DNA of 64,000 bases from CAYNWT01 sp964485095 (GTDB lineage Bacteria > Planctomycetota > Planctomycetia > Planctomycetales > Planctomycetaceae). Shown piece after piece: positions 55,735 to 63,291 of this stretch (position 1 is its first letter; each line of letters begins with the position of its first letter). The translations under genes and the position numbers were made by a program. The notes below the pieces were generated by a model. That model saw only the letters and a program-made list of their open reading frames with translations, had not been told where the DNA came from and searched no databases. The stretch lies in NCBI GenBank assembly GCA_964485095.1, contig CAZAIB010000002.1, positions 1 to 64,000 on the forward strand, given 5' to 3'.

Positions 55735-57360
55735 TTAGAAGTCAATCATCACGCGGGTTCCGATGATCTGGTAATCGCCACTGGTGAATGTGCCATCATC
55801 GAGACCTCGGTCGTCAATACCGCCGAAGATGTAGTTGAACTGCATTCGGGCGTTGGCATTCCAGTACCAGTTGACTCCAAGCGTGACTGATTCAGCGACA
55901 CCGCCAAACACGTCCTCATTGTTGAAGTCCGCAAACGAGTACCTTGCAGCAATCTGCCAGGCTCCCTTGCCCTTCACAGTGCAACCATCGCAGCCGTTGA
56001 GCAGGAAGAAGTTCTCGAACGGCTTCACTCGATCAATGGTGCCGCTCTTTCGGTTCCACGGCAGGTGCTCACCGGTCAGGAAGTAAGACGCCTGAACGTA
56101 GCCCCCGTGGAGGTAGACCTCACTGAGTCCGCTGTCACGTTGGAGGAACAGGTTTTGGTACTCACCAGTGATGTTGAAAGAACCGAAGTTCAGCACACCT
56201 TCGACGTTAAGCAGTTCGTATCTGTCCGCTCCCGGAATTCGCCCGGTGTCCAGCCATCGCTCAACCGTTCGAGCTTCCGGTCGTTGTCGGAACCGAGCTT
56301 CGTTTTCTTCAAACGGACCACCTGAACCGTCCGGGAACGCGATCGTACCGGAGACCGCCCAGTGAGCGTAGCCGCGACCGCCTGATGTTTCGTCATACCA
56401 TGCCGTGTTCGCCAGGCGACCAGCAAGCTCACCTTGAAGGTGGTCGCTGTTGTACAGCCCGGTGCCCTGGATCAGGCGTTGGTTGTAGACACCGTAACGC
56501 CAGTTCCATGCCAGATCCTCAGACGTGTTGTAAGATGCGATTCCGAATCGACGAGCGTCCTGGTTGAATGATTCGATAATGAAAGGACGTTCTAAGAAGA
56601 CGTTGTGGCGACTACTGTTGAGGTGGTCCAGACCGTAGGGGCGTTTTTGATTACCAATCAGAACCTTGCCCAGCCAGCCGAGTTCTTTGAAACCCAGCCA
56701 CGCGTCTCGGAACTCAACGTCGTTCCCGCCGCCGAATTCCATTTCAATACGGTACTCCATCAGGTCGTTTACATCGCCCCGAACGCCAAACCGCAGGCGG
56801 CGAAACTCAATACGATCCTGTACCGATAAGTTCGGGTCGCCAGTTTCGATCACGTTGATGCCGTCATCGGTACTCGGGAAGCCCCAGTAGTCAGCGTGGA
56901 CACGACCCACGATTTTCATCGACTTGGTGTTTGAAGTGCCAGAGACGACAGCCTTCTTTAAGGCTTTGGAAATAGAGCTATTCTCGTCCTTTTGGTCGTC
57001 CCACTTCTCATCTTGCTTTTCCCATTTTTCGTCGAGCTTCTCCCACTTCTCATCTTGCTTTTCCAACGTCTCGTCAAGCTTGTCCCACTTCTCGTCCTGC
57101 TTCTTGGTGTACTTCTTGTACTGTTTCTCGCTTGCCGAAACACGTTTCTCGAAGTCCTTCAGCATTGAGTCGTAAGAGGAGCTCTTCTTAGAAGCGGCCT
57201 TCTTGGTGACGTCATCAGCCTTCTTCTTGCCAGCATCGACCGCTCCCTTGATGTCCAAAGGAAGCTCAGGAGGCGACGGTGCATCGATAGGATTATCCTG
57301 TGCACCGACCATCTGGCCAAAACAAGGCAATATGAAAGCCAGGACGAAAGCAATTCTCAT
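55735..57360 (-). CDS. OprP/OprO-family phosphate-selective porin with Trp-containing coiled coil
   Basis: 541 aa from the ATG at 57360 (GGAG upstream). Signal peptide to about residue 20. Residues about 60-130 are a Lys/Glu/Asp-rich coiled coil, with five 7-residue units (K-Q/L-D-E-K-W-D/E) at 87-121. Residues about 150-541 are beta strands of a 16-strand porin (RIEFRRLRFGVRGDVNDL, GNQKRPYGLDHLNSSRHNV, YEYQ..., final VMIDF with C-terminal Phe). This matches the porin O/P layout: an N-terminal periplasmic coiled coil for trimer formation, then a barrel that lets phosphate through the outer membrane. Divergent from pstS and probably under the same regulation. Confidence 0.88.
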   Translation of the reverse strand: MRIAFVLAFILPCFGQMVGAQDNPIDAPSPPELPLDIKGAVDAGKKKADDVTKKAASKKSSSYDSMLKDFEKRVSASEKQYKKYTKKQDEKWDKLDETLEKQDEKWEKLDEKWEKQDEKWDDQKDENSSISKALKKAVVSGTSNTKSMKIVGRVHADYWGFPSTDDGINVIETGDPNLSVQDRIEFRRLRFGVRGDVNDLMEYRIEMEFGGGNDVEFRDAWLGFKELGWLGKVLIGNQKRPYGLDHLNSSRHNVFLERPFIIESFNQDARRFGIASYNTSEDLAWNWRYGVYNQRLIQGTGLYNSDHLQGELAGRLANTAWYDETSGGRGYAHWAVSGTIAFPDGSGGPFEENEARFRQRPEARTVERWLDTGRIPGADRYELLNVEGVLNFGSFNITGEYQNLFLQRDSGLSEVYLHGGYVQASYFLTGEHLPWNRKSGTIDRVKPFENFFLLNGCDGCTVKGKGAWQIAARYSFADFNNEDVFGGVAESVTLGVNWYWNANARMQFNYIFGGIDDRGLDDGTFTSGDYQIIGTRVMIDF

Positions 57361-57585
57361 GGGGTGTCTCCGGTATGTCAAAATGCCAAACGGGGCACTT
57401 TGGACCGGAAGTCACGAGCGAAATATTTGCCGCAACAGTCCAATTCCGATCCACCAAGAGGATCGGTAACACTGCTCCGACCCGACCAAACGGAAAGTTC
57501 GGATCGTCACCTGGGAGGCGAAGTCGGTCCACATGGTCGGGTTAGTTAAACCTTGCGGGCCAATTGGACCCACGCATTCCGGCCT

Positions 57586-57614
57586 CTTAACACAACCTTC
57601 ATGTTTTCTTAACA
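57586..57614 (+). promoter_or_regulatory. Putative Pho box upstream of pstS
   Basis: Three 7-mers spaced by 4 bp (11-bp period): CTTAACA (57586), CTTCATG (57597), CTTAACA (57608). This is the architecture of PhoB direct repeats (7-mer plus 4 bp) with a CTTAAC core like that of cyanobacterial and Bacillus Pho sites. A second site with the same period precedes phoB. It sits 92 bp before the pstS ATG, in the 345-bp gap shared with the divergent porin gene. The rest of that gap shows nothing else I can name. Confidence 0.7.
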
Positions 57615-57705
57615 ATTCAGCCCCAACATCCCCCGCGCACGGGACAGACCCCGGCTGCGGATACCTGAACACAAAGTCCCAACATCGGGCAAGGAACAGA
57701 AAGTC

Positions 57706-58677
57706 ATGTCTTCATTGAGTTTACGCCTTTCACTCGTCGTCAGCGTCGTGGCGCTGGGAATCATGGCGATGGCAACGGTCGGATGTGGAGAGAGCGACAG
57801 CGGCGGGACCGGGACTGCTGGAGGCGGCGCGTCTGCCTCGACAGCAACAATCCTCATTGACGGATCCAGTACCGTGTGGCCTGTCTCGATGGCCATGGCG
57901 GAAGCGTTTGATGGAGCCAATGTCGAAGTTGCGGCTCCATCCGGAACCAGCGGTGGTTTCAAGAAATTCATGGCCGGCGAGACGGACATCAACGACGCCT
58001 CACGCCGTATCAAAGACAAAGAAATCGCGACCTGCAAAGAGAACGGCATCGAACCCATCGAACTCACGGTCGCCATCGATGGCATTTCGATTGTGGTCAA
58101 CAAAGAGAATACATGGTGCGACAGCCTGACATTTGCCCAGCTGAAGGCACTTTGGGAACCAGGCAGCACCATCAAGACATGGAAGGACCTCAATCCGGAA
58201 TGGCCCGACGAACCAGTCGCTCTTTTTGGTCCTGACGGTGACTCGGGCACCTTCGAGTACTTCACCAAAGTGGTGGTCGAAAAGGAAAAGCAGTGTCGCG
58301 ACGACTACGAACCAGCAACTGATGACAACGTGCTTGTAAAAGGCGTGTCCGGAGACAAGTACGCACTCGGCTACTTCGGCTACGGGTACTACCTAAAGGC
58401 TCGTAAAGAGCTCAAAGGACTGTCGATTGCCTACAAAGAAGGCAAGCTAGTAGCTCCCACTGCCAAGACAATCGAATCTTACGAGTACCCGCTGGCTCGC
58501 CCGGTCTTCATCTATGTGAACAAAAGCAAGCTCTCAGCCCCTGGAATGGCTGAATTCCTTAAGTTCTACCTCGGTGATGGTCAGAAACTCGTGTCTCAAG
58601 CTGGCTGCGTGCCACTGTCCAAAGACGTTCTCGCTGAGTCGATGTCAGCACTGGAAAATGCAATGGCTGGAAAGTAG
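57706..58677 (+). CDS. pstS: Phosphate-binding periplasmic lipoprotein PstS
   Basis: 323 aa. Lipoprotein signal MSSLSLRLSLVVSVVALGIM then ATVGC with Cys27. Phosphate-contact motifs are present: DGSSTVWP, APSGTSGGFKKF, and GPDGDSGTFEYF. It captures phosphate and hands it to PstCA. It is the first gene of the pst operon and has the proposed Pho box upstream. Slightly longer than the Bacillus-type family mean. Confidence 0.93.
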   Translation: MSSLSLRLSLVVSVVALGIMAMATVGCGESDSGGTGTAGGGASASTATILIDGSSTVWPVSMAMAEAFDGANVEVAAPSGTSGGFKKFMAGETDINDASRRIKDKEIATCKENGIEPIELTVAIDGISIVVNKENTWCDSLTFAQLKALWEPGSTIKTWKDLNPEWPDEPVALFGPDGDSGTFEYFTKVVVEKEKQCRDDYEPATDDNVLVKGVSGDKYALGYFGYGYYLKARKELKGLSIAYKEGKLVAPTAKTIESYEYPLARPVFIYVNKSKLSAPGMAEFLKFYLGDGQKLVSQAGCVPLSKDVLAESMSALENAMAGK

Positions 58678-58689
58678 CTTGCACCAATC

Positions 58690-59628
58690 ATGAACAACGG
58701 CGGCAGTTTAGAACTGCGCAAAAGCCAAACGTGGCCAAGAATTCAGGAGCGGGCAATTCGCTTGCTCCTGTTTTCCTGTGCTGCGTTGTCGTTCGTCACA
58801 ACGCTGGCCATCATCGGCGTGCTGGTAACCGGCGCGCTGGACTTCTTTAAGCAGGTTCCGATAGCGGACTACCTGACCGGGACTGAATGGTACCCGCTGT
58901 CGGGTGAGCCAAAGTACGGCGTCTTGCCTCTCATCTGGAACACGATTCTGGTTGCCGGGATCGCTGGTGTGTTTGGGTTGCCAGTTGGTTTGGCGATCGC
59001 GATCTACTTGAGCGAGTACGCGACCCCTCGAACCAGAGGAATCGTCAAGCCGACTCTCGAGATCCTGGCTGGCATTCCAACAATCGTCTACGGCTTCTTC
59101 GCTCTGACGTTTATCACTCCGATGATCCTCCAACCGATCTTTCAAGACCTTCTGGGCTTCAAAGTCGGCCAGTTCAACGCATTAAGCGCGGGGATTGTCG
59201 TTGGCATCATGATCATTCCGATGGTCTCATCTCTAAGCGAAGATGTGCTTCGATCGGTTCCCCGAGGACTCCGCGAAGCAGCATACGCACTGGGTGCCAC
59301 CCGGCTGGATGTGTCACTTCGAGTCATCGTGCCGGCCGCTCTTTCAGGAATCATCGCAGCATTCCTGTTGGCTCTTTCACGAGCCATCGGTGAAACCATG
59401 GCCGTCACTCTGGCCGCCGGAATGAGACCCAATCTAACGATGAACCTCTTCGAAAGCGTTCAGACGATGACTGCGTTTATCGTCAACATCACATCCGGTG
59501 ATGTGGAAGTCGGCAGCGCGGCAGAGAAGAGTCTCTACGCGGTTGGCCTAACGCTGTTTCTGATGACACTGGTCATGAACATCCTCTCGCAGTTCATCCT
59601 GCGGCGGTTCCGTGAGGTCTACCAGTGA
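58690..59628 (+). CDS. pstC: Phosphate ABC transporter permease PstC
   Basis: 312 aa with six predicted membrane helices. The permease EAA loop LREAAYALGATRLDVSLRVIVPAALSG is in the expected place, between helices 4 and 5, to contact PstB. It transports phosphate together with PstA. The stop TGA overlaps the GTG of pstA (GTGA), so the two are coupled. Confidence 0.93.
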   Translation: MNNGGSLELRKSQTWPRIQERAIRLLLFSCAALSFVTTLAIIGVLVTGALDFFKQVPIADYLTGTEWYPLSGEPKYGVLPLIWNTILVAGIAGVFGLPVGLAIAIYLSEYATPRTRGIVKPTLEILAGIPTIVYGFFALTFITPMILQPIFQDLLGFKVGQFNALSAGIVVGIMIIPMVSSLSEDVLRSVPRGLREAAYALGATRLDVSLRVIVPAALSGIIAAFLLALSRAIGETMAVTLAAGMRPNLTMNLFESVQTMTAFIVNITSGDVEVGSAAEKSLYAVGLTLFLMTLVMNILSQFILRRFREVYQ

Positions 59629-60878
59629 GCCTCAAAGAACAGCTTGGCTACGACGACCTTCTACAGAAGAGACACCGCGCATCGAAGGCGTTTCGGCTGA
59701 TCTGTCGACTATGCACCTGGTCGGCCATGATTATTCTGTTAGTGCTTCTGGTAAGCGTCGCCGGCCGAGTAAACCATGCCGGGGCGGTGTCAGTTTTTGT
59801 CGATGGCGATACACCTCCCGACGCAAAGCTGACTGAGGTTGAAGACGTACTGAAAAAGCACCCATTGGTTACGGGCGTAACTCGGGATGTCGACAAGAGC
59901 GGCATCGTGAGCTTCTTTGTTGATGTCGGTGATCTCACGCCCGCTGAGGGTGAAGACCGCGTTCGTTACGCCGACATTAAGTACGAACTTGAACAAGCCT
60001 GTTTCGAGATCGACGGCATCGATCTGACTCTGGATTCCAGTGAGCCAGTCGTCGGCTGGGATTGGGCGTTTCTTAGTCGCTACCCTTCGACGTTGTTCCC
60101 CGAAAAAGCCGGAATTCTTGCGGGCATCTGGGGCAGTATTTGGTTGGTTCTCCTGACCGGTCTGATCGCCGTCCCGCTGGGTGTAGGCGCGGCTGTCTAC
60201 CTTGAGGAATACGCCAGCGACACATGGGTCACCCGGCTCATCAAGTTGAACCTGGCCAACCTGGCTGGCGTACCATCAATCGTGTACGGCATCCTTGGCT
60301 TTGCCGTGTTCGTTCGGTTCTTTGGACGAGAACCGATCATGATTGGTAGTTTTCAGCTACTCCCGTTCGGCCCAACCCTGCTGGCTGGTGCGTGCACGCT
60401 GGCGTTGCTCATCCTGCCCGTCATCATCGTAGCCACGCAGGAAGCATTGAAGTCCATCCCCAATTCCATCCGCAGCGCGTCCGTCGCGTTGGGAGCGACC
60501 AAGTGGCAGACCATCAGACATCAGGTTCTCCCCGCCGGTCTGCCCGGCATCGCCACAGGAGTCATTCTTGCACTCTCCCGAGCACTCGGCGAAACGGCAC
60601 CGATTGTTGTCATTGGCGTGCTGGCATTCACCAGAACCACGCCGGGCGAGATCGAAACTCCGATGGATCTGGTCAAGAATCCTGGAAGCATTGCAGAAGT
60701 CCCGTTTGATAAGTTCGCAACGCTACCAATTCAGATATACAACTGGGTTTCTGATTCGCGTCCTGAGTTCGCAGCCCAGTCCGCGCGAGGCATTTTGGTG
60801 TTGCTGGTGGTTCTGCTACTCATCAACAGCGTCGCTATCTTCGTTCGAAACCGTTACCAAGAGAATCTTAAGTGGTGA
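59625..60878 (+). CDS. pstA: Phosphate ABC transporter permease PstA, with an extra periplasmic region
   Basis: 417 aa, longer than the usual 280-300. Helix 1 is at about 35-55 (LCTWSAMIILLVLLVSVAG), followed by about 100 extra residues before the second helix (about 155-180, GIWGSIWLVLLTGLIAVPLG). The extra part has FVDGDTPPDAK, FFVDVGDLTP and similar strands, so likely an external domain. The EAA loop is SIRSASVALGATKWQTIRHQVLPAGLPG. It works with PstC and PstB. GTG start at 59625 overlaps the pstC stop. Confidence 0.9.
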   Translation: MSLKEQLGYDDLLQKRHRASKAFRLICRLCTWSAMIILLVLLVSVAGRVNHAGAVSVFVDGDTPPDAKLTEVEDVLKKHPLVTGVTRDVDKSGIVSFFVDVGDLTPAEGEDRVRYADIKYELEQACFEIDGIDLTLDSSEPVVGWDWAFLSRYPSTLFPEKAGILAGIWGSIWLVLLTGLIAVPLGVGAAVYLEEYASDTWVTRLIKLNLANLAGVPSIVYGILGFAVFVRFFGREPIMIGSFQLLPFGPTLLAGACTLALLILPVIIVATQEALKSIPNSIRSASVALGATKWQTIRHQVLPAGLPGIATGVILALSRALGETAPIVVIGVLAFTRTTPGEIETPMDLVKNPGSIAEVPFDKFATLPIQIYNWVSDSRPEFAAQSARGILVLLVVLLLINSVAIFVRNRYQENLKW

Positions 60879-61735
60879 GGTCCGTGTCAGAGTCTCAACA
60901 AACAGCGTCAAACGAAGCCGGCACGCCTCCACCTGTCGTAACGGCTGCCGACCCGGGTGACACCGGAAGCGACGCGACACGCGCCACGTGTCTGGAGACC
61001 AGGAATCTGAACTTCCTGTACGGAACCAACCAGGTGCTGTTCGACATCTCCATAAAGATTCCGGAGAAGACAGTCACAGCCTTGATCGGCCCGTCAGGCT
61101 GCGGCAAGAGTACGTTCCTGCGTACACTCAATCGCATGAACGACCTAATCGAAGGAACCTCGCACACCGGTGATGTCCTGCTTCGCGATCAGGACATCTT
61201 CGCCCCCGACATCGATGTCGTCCTGCTACGAAAGCATGTCGGCATGGTCTTCCAAAAGTCCACTCCGTTCCCCAAGTCCATCTTTGACAACGTCGCCTAC
61301 GGCCCTCGAATCGCAGGCCAAAAGAACCGCGCGAAGCTGCAGGAGATCGTGGAAACATCTCTACAAAGCGCCGCGCTGTGGGATGAGGTCAAAGACCGAC
61401 TCAACGACTCCGCCCTGGCACTTTCAGGCGGACAGCAGCAGCGACTGTGTATCGCTCGAACACTGGCAACCAACCCGGAAGTCATCCTGATGGACGAACC
61501 AGCGTCAGCGCTGGATCCCGCATCAACGGCGCGAATTGAAGACCTGATTTTTCAACTGCGGCGCGACTACACGATCGTCATTGTGACTCACAACATGCAG
61601 CAAGCTTCCCGCGTGAGTCAACGGACGGCGTTCTTCTTCGAAGGTGTTCTCATCGAAAACGGTGACACCCGTCAGGTGTTCCAAAACCCGACTGAAAAGA
61701 AAACCGAAGACTACATCACCGGCCGCTTTGGCTAA
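60875..61735 (+). CDS. pstB: Phosphate ABC transporter ATPase PstB
   Basis: 286 aa from the GTG at 60875, which overlaps the pstA stop (GTGA) exactly as pstA overlaps pstC; GTG at 60872 is an alternative. Walker A GPSGCGKST (72-80), signature LSGGQQQR, Walker B VILMDEPASALDP, and IVTHNMQQASRVS with the switch His. The first 38 residues are a Thr/Pro/Ala extension not usual for PstB. Supplies energy for phosphate uptake at the membrane. Confidence 0.94.
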   Translation: MRSVSESQQTASNEAGTPPPVVTAADPGDTGSDATRATCLETRNLNFLYGTNQVLFDISIKIPEKTVTALIGPSGCGKSTFLRTLNRMNDLIEGTSHTGDVLLRDQDIFAPDIDVVLLRKHVGMVFQKSTPFPKSIFDNVAYGPRIAGQKNRAKLQEIVETSLQSAALWDEVKDRLNDSALALSGGQQQRLCIARTLATNPEVILMDEPASALDPASTARIEDLIFQLRRDYTIVIVTHNMQQASRVSQRTAFFFEGVLIENGDTRQVFQNPTEKKTEDYITGRFG

Positions 61736-61784
61736 TTCCGACCACGTGCCCAAAGCTGAGCAATCTTTCTTTCACAGGTGACGC

Positions 61785-62447
61785 ATGACTATTCACTTCA
61801 CTCGAGACATGGATCGCGTGCACCGCAGCATCCTCTCCATGTTCGCGCTGGTTGAAGAAACAATTCATCGCGCGGTGGAAGGTTTGAATAACCGCAGCCA
61901 GGACATACTCGCTGAACTCGAACAGCGCGATGTTGAGATCAACCGGCACGATGTTGAGATCGAAGAAGACTGCCTGAAAATTCTGGCACTGCATCAACCG
62001 GTCGCCAGCGACCTGCGGCGTGTGGCGGCGGTTCTGAAAATTATTGGCGAACTGGAACGCGTGGGCGACCTGGGCGTGAACATCGCCGAACGCACAGTCG
62101 GTCTGGCTGACTATGCGGAACCAGCCATTCCATCCGAAATGAAGGTCATGTCTGAGATCGCTTTAGACATGCTGCACCGGGCGATCGATTCCTTCGTCGA
62201 ACTCAACACCGACGTGGCTCGTCAGGTGTGTGCAGATGACGACAAAGTGGATCGCCTTAACGACGAGATCCTTAGCGATCTGAAGAAAACAATGTCGGCG
62301 CAACCGGCGCTTGTGAATCCCGCAATGCACTTGTTCTCTGTCACACGGCACCTTGAACGCATCGCCGATCACGCCACCAATATCGCTGAAGACGTAGTCT
62401 ACCTGGTCGAAGGCGAGATCATTCGTCACCAGGGCAAAGTCGAGTAG
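61785..62447 (+). CDS. phoU: Phosphate signalling protein PhoU
   Basis: 220 aa, all-helical, with two repeats of the PhoU three-helix bundle (residues about 20-115 and 120-215); the conserved metal-binding ExxxD motifs are present (EVEIEEDCLKILALHQPVASDLRR, and the second around DDKVDRLNDEILSDL). It relays the state of the Pst transporter to PhoR and keeps the regulon off when phosphate is plentiful. It lies 49 bp after pstB. Confidence 0.94.
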   Translation: MTIHFTRDMDRVHRSILSMFALVEETIHRAVEGLNNRSQDILAELEQRDVEINRHDVEIEEDCLKILALHQPVASDLRRVAAVLKIIGELERVGDLGVNIAERTVGLADYAEPAIPSEMKVMSEIALDMLHRAIDSFVELNTDVARQVCADDDKVDRLNDEILSDLKKTMSAQPALVNPAMHLFSVTRHLERIADHATNIAEDVVYLVEGEIIRHQGKVE

Positions 62448-62450
62448 ACC

Positions 62451-62479
62451 CTTAACCGTTTCTTAATTTCAAATTCATA
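62451..62479 (+). promoter_or_regulatory. Putative Pho box upstream of phoB
   Basis: CTTAACC (62451), CTTAATT (62462), ATTCATA (62473), spaced by 4 bp: the same 11-bp-period, three-part layout as upstream of pstS. 58 bp before the phoB ATG. It implies PhoB autoregulation. Confidence 0.65.
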
Positions 62480-62537
62480 GAAGCATCTCGTCACGCCGCC
62501 GGCATCCTGCCGTTGCGGCCCCAGTCGCGAGATATTC

Positions 62538-63260
62538 ATGTCTGCCAGAGAGCACCAGTCGGCCACAAGCCCCATGTCCAGACAATCGATTCTTGTCATC
62601 GAAGACGAAGAAGCCATCTGTGACGCGCTGTCGTACAACCTCGAAAAAGAAGGCTTCGAAGTCCTCGTTTCCAACGATGGTGGGGCAGGACTGGAAAAAG
62701 CCAGAACCAATGTCCCGGACCTGATCATTCTGGATCTGATGATGCCTGGAATGGATGGCTTTCAGGTCTGCCGAACACTGCGATCGAACCCGGCTACAGA
62801 ACACATCAAGATCCTCATGCTAACCGCGCGCAGTGCGGAAACTGACGAGATCATTGGCTTTAACATGGGAGCCGACGACTACGTCACCAAGCCGTTCAAG
62901 ATGAAGCCGTTGATTCACCGGGTGCGAGCGCTACTCCGACGATCAACGGCGCAGCGGTCACGCAAAGATGTCGTTTCAGCAGGCGTGCTAACCCTGGACA
63001 ACCTGGAACGCCGCGTCACGCTGGACGGTCAGGAACTTGAACTCACACCCACTGAGTTCATGATGCTGTGGACGCTGGCATCGCAGCCCGGGCGCGTGTT
63101 CTCTCGTCACGAATTGCTGGACACCAGTCGTGGCCGTGACGCGAATGCGTTGGACCGAACGATCGATGTCCACGTTCGAGCGTTGCGAAAGAAGATGGGC
63201 GAACACGCCGACCTGCTGGAGACCGTCCGCGGAGTGGGCTACCGCTTCAAACGCGTGTAG
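62538..63260 (+). CDS. phoB: Phosphate-regulon response regulator PhoB
   Basis: 240 aa from the ATG at 62538 (ATG at 62574 is an alternative; it would drop 12 residues with no domain). Receiver: Asp66 in DLIILDLMMPG, acidic pocket IEDEE, Lys in VTKPFK. The C-terminal winged helix (about 145-238: ELTPTEFMMLWTLASQPGRVFSRHELLD) binds DNA direct repeats. Under low phosphate, PhoR phosphorylates it and it activates Pho genes. phoB follows pstSCAB-phoU, and its own proposed Pho box suggests a feedback loop. Confidence 0.94.
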   Translation: MSAREHQSATSPMSRQSILVIEDEEAICDALSYNLEKEGFEVLVSNDGGAGLEKARTNVPDLIILDLMMPGMDGFQVCRTLRSNPATEHIKILMLTARSAETDEIIGFNMGADDYVTKPFKMKPLIHRVRALLRRSTAQRSRKDVVSAGVLTLDNLERRVTLDGQELELTPTEFMMLWTLASQPGRVFSRHELLDTSRGRDANALDRTIDVHVRALRKKMGEHADLLETVRGVGYRFKRV

Positions 63261-63291
63261 CCCACTGCCTGTTCGCGACAGCAGACAACGC

